A DNA stretch of 6,392 nucleotides from Sulfurovum sp. (lineage in GTDB: Bacteria > Campylobacterota > Campylobacteria > Campylobacterales > Sulfurovaceae), in NCBI GenBank assembly GCA_015661535.1, contig DQVY01000293.1, positions 1 through 6,392 on the forward strand, read 5' to 3'. Shown piece after piece: positions 1-5,468 of the stretch. The notes under the pieces were generated by a model. That model was not told the DNA's origin. It saw nothing but the letters and a program-made list of their open reading frames with translations, and searched no databases. Positions within the stretch are counted from its first letter, which is position 1, and each line of letters opens with the position of its first letter. The position numbers and the translations under genes were made by a program.

Positions 1-5
1 ACTAT

Positions 6-11
6 TATAAT
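6..11 (+). promoter_or_regulatory. Putative -10 box of the htpX promoter
   Basis: A perfect TATAAT lies 25 nt before the htpX start codon. A transcript starting about 7 nt downstream would have a short leader holding the ribosome binding site GAAGGA (24-29), 7 nt before the ATG. The -35 region falls outside the window, and in this AT-rich stretch a chance match is quite possible. Confidence 0.35.
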
Positions 12-36
12 ATATATTTAACTGAAGGACAAAAAA

Positions 37-873
37 ATGGAACAACTCAAAACCTATGCGCTCATGGCAGGGCTCACCCTGCTTTTCATTTGGTTTGGCG
101 GTATGATAGCAGGTCAAACAGGGATGATCATCGCTTTTTTGGCTGCTGCTGGAATGAACTTTTATGCCTACTATTACAGTGACCAACAGGTGCTTAAACA
201 CTACAATGCCATACCCGTAGACCATAAATCAGCTTCAGGACTTTATCATATTGTATTAAAACTGACACAAAAAGCTGAACTGCCGATGCCTGCACTCTAC
301 ATCATACCTGAGCAGCAACCCAACGCCTTTGCTACAGGGCGTGACTATGAACATGCAGCTGTCGCTGTCACACAAGGCCTGCTAGACCTTATGACAGAAG
401 AAGAGGTAGAAGCAGTCATCGCGCATGAACTGAGTCACATCAAGCACTATGATATGCTCATCGGTACAGTCACCGCTACCATAGCAGGTGCCATCGCCAT
501 GCTTGCGAATTTTGGGATGTTTTTTGGCGGGGGAGACAGAGACAGACCCAATCTTCTCGTGACCTTAGCCCTCATGTTCATCATGCCCATGGCTGCTACA
601 CTCATACAAATGACCGTAAGCCGTAACCGAGAGTTTATGGCAGATGAAGGTGCAGCACGTATGACAGGACATCCTGAGTGGCTGCAGTCAGCATTGGCAA
701 AACTTGACAGCTATGCCAGAGGTACTGTTTTGCCAGAGGCAGATCCACAGACGGCACATATGTTTATTATCAACCCCTTTTCAGGCAGAGATTTTTCACT
801 AAGCCAACTCTTTGCCACACACCCAAGCACAGAAGACCGCATAGAAAGATTAGAAGCTTTAAAACATCAATAA
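37..873 (+). CDS. htpX: HtpX-family membrane zinc metalloprotease
   Basis: This M48-family protease of 278 aa is close to the usual 280-295. HtpX is an inner-membrane, heat-shock-linked endopeptidase that cleaves misfolded membrane proteins with its active site facing the cytoplasm. Two hydrophobic segments lie near the N-terminus (about 8-26 and 28-46). A conserved PNAFATGRD-like segment follows at 95-103. The zinc motif HELSH is at 130-134 (ligands His130 and His134, catalytic Glu131). Further hydrophobic stretches lie at about 141-163 and 172-194. The SRNREFMAD block (195-203) supplies the third zinc ligand, probably Glu199. The C-terminal FATHPST...RIERL (259-272) is the typical family ending. 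The start is supported by GAAGGA 7 nt upstream. It is transcribed in the same direction as rnr but separated by 106 nt containing a possible new promoter, so it is probably its own unit. Confidence 0.94.
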   Translation: MEQLKTYALMAGLTLLFIWFGGMIAGQTGMIIAFLAAAGMNFYAYYYSDQQVLKHYNAIPVDHKSASGLYHIVLKLTQKAELPMPALYIIPEQQPNAFATGRDYEHAAVAVTQGLLDLMTEEEVEAVIAHELSHIKHYDMLIGTVTATIAGAIAMLANFGMFFGGGDRDRPNLLVTLALMFIMPMAATLIQMTVSRNREFMADEGAARMTGHPEWLQSALAKLDSYARGTVLPEADPQTAHMFIINPFSGRDFSLSQLFATHPSTEDRIERLEALKHQ

Positions 874-875
874 GC

Positions 876-881
876 TATAAT
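876..881 (+). promoter_or_regulatory. Putative -10 box upstream of rnr
   Basis: A perfect TATAAT begins 3 nt after the htpX stop codon. No recognisable -35 hexamer occurs 16-18 nt upstream (GAAGCT at 853-858 is a poor match), but Campylobacterota sigma70 promoters often lack one. A start point about 7 nt downstream would fall on or near the ATG at 888, so the first small reading frame could be leaderless. It would separate rnr-holA transcription from htpX. The prediction rests on the hexamer alone. Confidence 0.4.
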
Positions 882-887
882 CTTTCT

Positions 888-983
888 ATGAAACAAAACA
901 TAACACTATTCACTATTCACTATTGTCCTCGTACCTGTGGGATCACATCACTATTCACTTCTGAAGCCAAAGGCTTCAGATGA
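888..983 (+). CDS. Possible 31-codon leader ORF coupled to rnr
   Basis: An ATG-started frame of 31 codons fills most of the htpX-rnr gap. Its TGA (981-983) overlaps the rnr ATG (980-982) as ATGA, the arrangement typical of translational coupling. The predicted peptide begins MKQNITLFTIHYCPRTCG and ends with SLFTSEAKGFR. There is no clear Shine-Dalgarno sequence, but a TATAAT ends 6 nt before the ATG, so leaderless translation is conceivable. The frame runs through the CACTATT heptamers and through the whole hairpin at 960-980, so translating it would melt that hairpin. I recognise no protein family. The LFTIHY and SLFT stretches follow directly from the DNA repeat, so it may be only a repeat read by chance. 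Confidence 0.25.
   Translation: MKQNITLFTIHYCPRTCGITSLFTSEAKGFR
904..924 (+). repeat. Three tandem CACTATT heptamers
   Basis: Three perfect consecutive copies of the 7-mer CACTATT occupy 904-910, 911-917 and 918-924. A further copy followed by a partial one lies at 949-959, and the same arrangement recurs at 2954-2964 in the next intergenic gap. The period of 7 is not a multiple of three, so copy-number change would shift any overlapping frame, including the small ORF at 888-983. From memory, translated forms such as SLFTIHY recur in junk ORFs of several bacterial phyla, which suggests a widespread low-complexity repeat rather than a species-specific one. Confidence 0.85.
948..960 (+). repeat. 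Copy 1 of the 13-mer TCACTATTCACTT
   Basis: This 13-mer is identical to the one at 2953-2965. In both places it directly precedes, and shares its last base with, a hairpin that has an AAA loop and lies at the start of the next gene (rnr here, holA there). It is built of one CACTATT heptamer plus CACT. Confidence 0.85.
960..980 (+). promoter_or_regulatory. Hairpin occluding the rnr ribosome binding site
   Basis: The 5' arm TCTGAAGCC (960-968) pairs perfectly over 9 bp with the 3' arm GGCTTCAGA (972-980) around an AAA triloop (969-971). The only plausible Shine-Dalgarno sequence for rnr, AAAGG (969-973), lies in the loop and the first two bases of the 3' arm, and the last paired base is the A of the ATG. 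Folded RNA should therefore hinder initiation. No T-run follows, so a transcription terminator is unlikely. The upstream small ORF translates through the whole structure, which offers a way to open it. No folding energy was computed. Confidence 0.7.
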
Positions 984-2947
984 GTCCATTTGCCATACAA
1001 CTTACCAATGGATGTTTAGCATCCGATATTGAACAAGAAGATCAAAACAGTTTTCAGGCACTTCAGCAACTTGGTGCCATTGAAGAAACAGATGGTCTAT
1101 GGAAACTTCACTCCCTCTATCGTGTGGGGAGAATATACATGGGCAAAGATGGCAAAGGGTATATCGAAGCGGAGTTCAAAGAACAAAGAGATCTGCTTGT
1201 TGAACCCGATCATCTTTGGGGTGCCAAACATGGTGATGTAGTAGTGGCAAAACGTATTATAGCAAGACGTGGCCGCGCAAGCGGTGTTGTCAAACTTGTG
1301 ATAGAAAAAGCCCATCTCTTTACCATCGCCTATACCCACCGTGACGAGCAGGGAAACTTTAGCATTTTGAATATTCGTACCGGTGAACCCACCCATGCTG
1401 TTATGGAAGGTATGGACCTAAAAGCATTTAAGCTTGGTACTGTACTTAAGGTAGATGTGGATGATGACAAGGTTTTAGAAATTTTTGGACAGCTGGATGA
1501 CCCTAAAGTAGATGAAAAGATATCGCTGGCACTCTTTCAGAGAGAAGATGCCTTTCCACAAGCCTGTATCGACGAAGCCTTACAGGTAGAAAGCGAAGTA
1601 GACAAAGAGGAGCACGCTGAGCGCATTGACCTTACAGATCTTGACTTTTGTACCATCGACCCTGTCACCGCAAAAGATTTTGATGATGCCATCTATTTTG
1701 ACATGGAAACATTTACACTCTATGTCGCTATTGCTGATGTGAGTCATTATGTACCCTACTTCACCGCCATAGACAAAGAGGCCAAAAAACGTGGCTTTAC
1801 TACCTACCTGCCACACAAGTCTTTCCCTATGCTGCCGCGTGAATTGAGTGAAAATATCTGTTCACTCAAACCAAAAGTGGACAGACTTGCTTTTGTAGCC
1901 AAGATAGCACTTGACAGAGCCACACTGAAACCTCTCAAGGAAGAGTTCTTTGAAGCCATCATCCACTCTCAACACCGTTTCAACTACGAAGATATAGATA
2001 AGATTATAGACAATCATGGCGCTGAAGCTACAGGAAAAGTCAAGGAGATACTTCGCTATCTCTTACCCCTCTATGAGATCACGAAACGCTTACGAAAAGC
2101 ACGTCTTAAAGATGGTTTTGACTTCCGATCAGAAGAGACCAAGCTCAGCATAGATAAAGATCACCTGCTTAAATCTACAGAGATAGAAACAGGTACCCCT
2201 TCCCACTCTCTCATCGAAGAGTGTATGCTTTTGGCCAACCAGGCCTCAGCAAAACGTTTTAAAGGCGATGGAGATGGTATTTTTCGTATCCATGAACCTC
2301 CACAACTCTCCCGCATAGAACAACTGCTTACAGAACTGGCCGCCATTGGTCTCTATGTGGAAGAGTATGAAGACAGCCCTGGCCTTATACGTGCCATCCA
2401 AAAAGAGGCTGGCAAAATGGGTCTGGCTGCAGAAGTGGATGCGATGGTCATAAAGTCTCTACGTCAGGCACAATACAATGCCTATAACGTAGGACACTTT
2501 GGACTGGGCTTTTCCCACTACAGCCACTTTACCTCCCCTATACGAAGGTATGCTGACCTCATCCTGCACAGACTCATCAAAACACAACTGCGTGAAGATG
2601 AAGGAGAAGCTTCTTACCTGCTGCGTAACATTGAACCCCTCTGTGCCAGAGTCTCCGAACTGGAACGTGAAGCCACCAAATGTGAGTGGGACTTTAGAGA
2701 CCGTAAATTTGCACGCTGGGCAGCACAACACATAGGTGAGGTGTTTGATGCAGAAGTGGTAGAGGCAGGAGAAGCCGCTAAAGCTGTCTTACTTGGAGAC
2801 ATTAAAGGTATTAGCGTAAACCTACATGGCGACAATGTCATGCTTTTTGATAAAATACGCGTGAAAATATCGGAAGTGAACATTCCCCAAGCTGTGATCA
2901 TGACTGAGTTGGTAGAAAAGTTAGAAAAAGAGGCAATGGATTTATGA
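980..2947 (+). CDS. rnr: Ribonuclease R (RNB-family 3'-5' exoribonuclease)
   Basis: RNase R degrades RNA processively from the 3' end, including structured and rRNA fragments, in the cytoplasm. At 655 aa it matches Campylobacterota homologues (about 640-650) and is much shorter than the E. coli enzyme (813). The N-terminus is compact (1-48). OB/cold-shock-like domains lie at about 49-92 and 107-170. The RNB catalytic domain covers about 214-540. Metal-binding aspartates stand in TIDPVTAKDFDD: Asp227, Asp233, Asp235 and Asp236. The full RNB signature runs from His506 to His530, including SPIRRY at 519-524. A short S1-like segment (about 585-632) ends the protein, with no Lys-rich tail. An in-frame TGA at 962-964 leaves ATG 980 as the first ATG start. 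AAAGG at 969-973 is the only Shine-Dalgarno candidate and lies in a hairpin. holA follows after 46 nt and is probably co-transcribed. Confidence 0.95.
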   Translation: MSPFAIQLTNGCLASDIEQEDQNSFQALQQLGAIEETDGLWKLHSLYRVGRIYMGKDGKGYIEAEFKEQRDLLVEPDHLWGAKHGDVVVAKRIIARRGRASGVVKLVIEKAHLFTIAYTHRDEQGNFSILNIRTGEPTHAVMEGMDLKAFKLGTVLKVDVDDDKVLEIFGQLDDPKVDEKISLALFQREDAFPQACIDEALQVESEVDKEEHAERIDLTDLDFCTIDPVTAKDFDDAIYFDMETFTLYVAIADVSHYVPYFTAIDKEAKKRGFTTYLPHKSFPMLPRELSENICSLKPKVDRLAFVAKIALDRATLKPLKEEFFEAIIHSQHRFNYEDIDKIIDNHGAEATGKVKEILRYLLPLYEITKRLRKARLKDGFDFRSEETKLSIDKDHLLKSTEIETGTPSHSLIEECMLLANQASAKRFKGDGDGIFRIHEPPQLSRIEQLLTELAAIGLYVEEYEDSPGLIRAIQKEAGKMGLAAEVDAMVIKSLRQAQYNAYNVGHFGLGFSHYSHFTSPIRRYADLILHRLIKTQLREDEGEASYLLRNIEPLCARVSELEREATKCEWDFRDRKFARWAAQHIGEVFDAEVVEAGEAAKAVLLGDIKGISVNLHGDNVMLFDKIRVKISEVNIPQAVIMTELVEKLEKEAMDL

Positions 2948-2991
2948 TACCTTCACTATTCACTTTAAAAATCTCCAAAGGAGGTTTTTAA
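2944..2991 (+). CDS. Possible 15-codon coupling ORF between rnr and holA
   Basis: An ATG at 2944-2946 overlaps the rnr stop as ATGA (TGA 2945-2947) and opens a 15-codon frame, MIPSLFTLKISKGGF, ending at TAA 2989-2991, 2 nt before the holA ATG. A plausible Shine-Dalgarno sequence, AGAGG (2929-2933), lies 10 nt upstream at the end of rnr. The frame reads SLFT from the 13-mer repeat and Lys-Gly from the AAAGG of the hairpin, the same frame used by the small ORF before rnr. It may be a re-initiation relay that opens the holA hairpin, or a chance frame. It is too short for codon statistics. Confidence 0.22.
   Translation: MIPSLFTLKISKGGF
2953..2965 (+). repeat. Copy 2 of the 13-mer TCACTATTCACTT
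   Basis: This is identical to 948-960, about 2 kb upstream. It occupies much of the single-stranded spacer between the rnr stop codon and the hairpin before holA, and its last base is also the first base of that hairpin. The neighbouring bases on the 5' side differ (CCT here, ACA in copy 1), which marks the edge of the shared block. Confidence 0.85.
2965..2991 (+). promoter_or_regulatory. Hairpin carrying the holA Shine-Dalgarno sequence
   Basis: The 5' arm TTAAAAATCTCC (2965-2976) pairs over 12 bp, with one G-U, with GGAGGTTTTTAA (2980-2991) around an AAA triloop. The strong ribosome binding site AAAGGAGG (2977-2984), 9 nt before the holA ATG, lies entirely in the loop and 3' arm, so folding hides it. 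The A-run and T5-run also make it resemble a weak, possibly bidirectional intrinsic terminator, with a GC-rich stem of only 4-5 bp. Either role would tune holA expression relative to rnr. Confidence 0.65.
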
Positions 2992-2993
2992 TC

Positions 2994-3971
2994 ATGTACC
3001 AAAGAGAATTTGATCAGCGTCTGAAACAAGCTTTGCCAAAAGCAGTGCTCCTCTATGGTGAAAATGAGTATCTTATCGATCATTACATAGATACATACAT
3101 CAAAAAGACCGATGCCAAAGAGTCGATGCTCTCACTCTACCATGATGAATGGCATTTTGAACAGGCAAAAAACTTTCTCTCCCAAACCTCTCTTTTTGGA
3201 GGCACCAATCTTTTGGTGGTAAAACATGAAAAAAAGATACCTAAAAAAGAATTGGACGTACTTGTAGCACTGGCAAACAAGAACCCTGATAATTACTTCA
3301 TCTATGGGTATGCAGGTGCTGCCAAAGATGCCAAGTCTATGCAGGCAGCTTTTACAGATAAAAAAGGCGGGGTGTGGGTGCGTTTTTTCGAGCCCAATAT
3401 TCGTGATGGTATCGCCATCTTGCAGCAAAAAGCACAGACTATACACTTGGACATAGATCACTATGCCCTTCAGCATCTGATGTTGGTACTGAACAACAAC
3501 CTAGCACTCTGTGCAAATGAACTCAATAAACTAGCCATACTGGGTACCAAAGTGACAGGCAAGGACATAGACAGACTGGTCTACTCCACTGCCCCACTTG
3601 CTACAGAACAGTTGCTGATTGACCTCTTTAACAAAAAACCTATTACAGAAATGATCACCAAGCTTTTGGAAATAGGAGAAGATGAATCCAAAATACTCCG
3701 ATCCACCCAATTTTTTGTCAATCAGATCTTTCTCTTTCATGCCTACATTAAACTCAATGGACATGTAGATTCAGCAGCTATTCTAGGCTACAAACTCCCA
3801 AAACACATAGAAGAACAAAAAGCACAATTGGCTTTGCGAGTTAAGTCGGCAGCCTTGTTAAAAATATGTGAACATTTACTGGAGAGTGAATTGGCCATGA
3901 AAAAAGCACCGGCAACACAAAGAGAAGTGCTGCTCTACAGTATGCTCATAAAATTGCAGGGGTACTTGTAA
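2994..3971 (+). CDS. holA: DNA polymerase III subunit delta
   Basis: Delta is the wrench of the clamp loader: it binds and opens the beta sliding clamp during replication. The 325 aa length fits the family (about 320-345). The N-terminal domain starts with the typical LYGENEYLID (20-29), followed by a LFGGTNLLVVK-type strand (68-77). The NNNLALCANELNKL helix (167-180) marks the middle domain, and a helical collar domain runs from about 206 to the end. No Walker A motif is seen, as expected for delta, which is an inactive AAA+ relative. Primary sequence conservation in this family is low, so the call also leans on position: rnr and holA are neighbours in Helicobacter and Campylobacter (from memory). 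The start is fixed by AAAGGAGG 9 nt upstream. It converges with the flavoprotein gene; only 24 nt separate the two stop codons. Confidence 0.9.
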   Translation: MYQREFDQRLKQALPKAVLLYGENEYLIDHYIDTYIKKTDAKESMLSLYHDEWHFEQAKNFLSQTSLFGGTNLLVVKHEKKIPKKELDVLVALANKNPDNYFIYGYAGAAKDAKSMQAAFTDKKGGVWVRFFEPNIRDGIAILQQKAQTIHLDIDHYALQHLMLVLNNNLALCANELNKLAILGTKVTGKDIDRLVYSTAPLATEQLLIDLFNKKPITEMITKLLEIGEDESKILRSTQFFVNQIFLFHAYIKLNGHVDSAAILGYKLPKHIEEQKAQLALRVKSAALLKICEHLLESELAMKKAPATQREVLLYSMLIKLQGYL

Positions 3972-3991
3972 AAAGACCTCTTATTAGAGGT
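3970..3991 (-). terminator. Rho-independent terminator of the flavoprotein gene
   Basis: Read on the minus strand, a 6-bp stem ACCTCT / AGAGGT (3991-3986 with 3981-3976) encloses a 4-nt AATA loop. One C and then five T residues (3974-3970) follow. The stem starts 4 nt after the flavoprotein TAA. On the plus strand the same hairpin has no T-run behind it, so it is a weaker candidate for ending the holA transcript. The T-run overlaps the holA stop codon, so the two convergent units are packed without spare sequence. Confidence 0.6.
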
Positions 3992-3995
3992 GCCC

Positions 3996-5360
3996 TTAAG
4001 TAAAAAGTTCTCTCATCACTCCTCTAAACCATGCCCGTGCTGCTTGAGCGGCACTCTTAGATCTAAATTTACCATTCCCGTCTTGTGGTTTAGGAACATG
4101 CCCTTTCCCTCTTAACACACCATTTGGATCTGCAAAAAAGGTATGTGTGACCATGATCGCTTCTTCCGGCTTGCCGCCAACCATGGAGTAACATACATTT
4201 GCTGCCTTGGCAGGTAAGCCTGCTCTGGGGTCATTGACTTTTCGGTTGATCTGATCAAGAATCTGACCTGCTGCTCTGTGTGCACTCCAAATCGCTGTTT
4301 GCGCACTTGGAGGAAGCGCATGTGTAACCGCATCACCACAGACATAAATATTCGAATCTGTCTTGGACCTAAAACTATATCCATCCATCAATGCATACCC
4401 GGCATCATCGGTTTTGATCCCAGCCATTTTGATGACAGGGGAACATTTATTGATAGGCATAAAGTTACATACTTCATACTTCACTGTTTGTTCTGTACCC
4501 ACTGTATCGTCGGCATTTTCAAACGCTTTATACCTGAGCGTTTTGGCAGCAGTATCTATATCGATGATCTCTGTCAAACCTTTATACTCAATAATATCCG
4601 GGAACAGGTCTTCCCAGGACTCTTTAAATGCTTTGCCTTTGGCAAATTTACCTGCACGTGTATCCAATACAATGACCTTGCCTTTGATACCCTCATTTTT
4701 CATAAAGTTTGCCACCATTGCTGTTCTTTCATAAGGTGCAGGAGGACATCTGTATTTCCCTTTTGCAGGAGGAATGATGACCACATTTCCATCATCCATA
4801 TTGTTCAGTTGTCTTTTGAGTGCTATATGTTCATTACCCGGCATTAAAGCAGCAGGACAGGCCTGTGCAACTTCCCTCACCTTTTGCGCTGACCATTTTG
4901 GAAATTGTTTGGTGTAATCATAGGCTATACCCGGAGAGAGTACAAGAATATCATAGGCAAGAACACCCTTTGTTGTGGTCACAGTTCTAGCCTCTCTGTT
5001 AATAGCGGTCACTTCTCCATGCATAAAGGTATAGCCGTACTTTTCCGATGGTTGGTAATAATCTCCTACAAAGGTGTCCAGTGAAACACCTTCCAGTCCA
5101 CCGAGCAATGTATTGGAAAAAGGACAGGCCATAAAGATACTGTTTTTCTCGATCACCATTACATCTAATGTATTGTCTTTTTTTCTTAATGTTTTTGCCA
5201 TAGCAAGACCGGCAAAACCAGCGCCAATGATCACAACAGATCTTCCATTGGTTTTTTTCACTTCTGTCTGTTTTTCATCGGCTGAAGCTACCCTGGGTAA
5301 AACCACTCCTGCAGCGCTAATACCTGCCAATTTGAAAGTATCTCTTCGATTCATTGCCAT
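3996..5360 (-). CDS. Sulfide dehydrogenase-type flavoprotein (FccB/SoxF family)
   Basis: This 454 aa protein resembles the FAD subunit of flavocytochrome c sulfide dehydrogenase, which oxidises sulfide in the periplasm and passes electrons to a c-type cytochrome. A Tat signal has Arg5-Arg6 in NRRDTFKL, a hydrophobic stretch (11-22) and a likely ASA cleavage site after residue 27. The FAD-binding GAGFAG is at 46-51, with Glu71 ending the next strand and a second FAD motif NIYVCGDA at 337-344. Cys205 in YRCPPAPYER and Cys390 in NVCYS align with the redox disulfide pair of Allochromatium FccB. The FCSD-type C-terminal domain covers about 378-454. GGAG (5369-5366) supports the first ATG; the ATG two codons later is also possible. 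No cytochrome subunit gene is adjacent, so SoxF or another electron acceptor is possible. The gene is monocistronic and opposes its neighbours. Confidence 0.87.
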   Translation of the reverse strand: MAMNRRDTFKLAGISAAGVVLPRVASADEKQTEVKKTNGRSVVIIGAGFAGLAMAKTLRKKDNTLDVMVIEKNSIFMACPFSNTLLGGLEGVSLDTFVGDYYQPSEKYGYTFMHGEVTAINREARTVTTTKGVLAYDILVLSPGIAYDYTKQFPKWSAQKVREVAQACPAALMPGNEHIALKRQLNNMDDGNVVIIPPAKGKYRCPPAPYERTAMVANFMKNEGIKGKVIVLDTRAGKFAKGKAFKESWEDLFPDIIEYKGLTEIIDIDTAAKTLRYKAFENADDTVGTEQTVKYEVCNFMPINKCSPVIKMAGIKTDDAGYALMDGYSFRSKTDSNIYVCGDAVTHALPPSAQTAIWSAHRAAGQILDQINRKVNDPRAGLPAKAANVCYSMVGGKPEEAIMVTHTFFADPNGVLRGKGHVPKPQDGNGKFRSKSAAQAARAWFRGVMRELFT

Positions 5361-5412
5361 ACTGTCTCCCTCGATTTAGTATTTTATTGATCATTTTATA
5401 TAAGTTAAGATA

Positions 5413-5418
5413 ATTATA
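5413..5418 (-). promoter_or_regulatory. Putative -10 box for the flavoprotein gene
   Basis: A perfect TATAAT reads on the minus strand from 5418 to 5413, 52 nt upstream of the flavoprotein ATG. No good -35 lies at 16-18 nt. A TTGTCA (5446-5441) sits 22 nt upstream, too far for this box, though it would be 17 nt from a weaker CATACT (5423-5418). The implied leader is about 45 nt and ends with the GGAG ribosome binding site. Confidence 0.4.
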
Positions 5419-5439
5419 GTATGACAGAATTTTTTACTT

Positions 5440-5468
5440 TTGACAATGGTAAAACATCATTTTAATAT
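5440..5468 (+). promoter_or_regulatory. Putative sigma70 promoter for rpsF-ssb
   Basis: A perfect -35 TTGACA (5440-5445) and TAATAT (5463-5468, 4 of 6 consensus bases) are separated by 17 nt. A start near 5475 would give rpsF a leader of about 200 nt, long enough for an autoregulatory structure. Closer -10-like boxes such as TATATT (5581-5586) exist but have no matching -35. The -35 overlaps the upstream part of the minus-strand promoter region, so the two divergent promoters may interfere. Confidence 0.45.

Noticed and set aside
904..959. CRISPR array from the repeated CACTATTCACT units
   Set aside because: The units are 7 nt and mostly directly tandem, with no regular spacers of 30-40 nt and no cas genes in the window.
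2965..2991. Simple intrinsic terminator between rnr and holA as the only explanation
   Set aside because: The strong GC part is only 4-5 bp and the 3' arm is the holA Shine-Dalgarno sequence, so I list it as a regulatory hairpin and keep termination as an alternative.
4278..4847. A 189-codon plus-strand open frame opposite the flavoprotein gene
   Set aside because: It lies wholly antisense to a convincing FccB-family gene, is unusually rich in Cys, His and Ile, and matches no family I recognise, so it is a shadow frame.
5388..5393. TGATCA palindrome upstream of the flavoprotein gene as a regulator site
   Set aside because: The symmetry stops after 6 bp and does not fit an FNR/CRP-type TTGAT-N4-ATCAA site; such short palindromes are common in AT-rich DNA.
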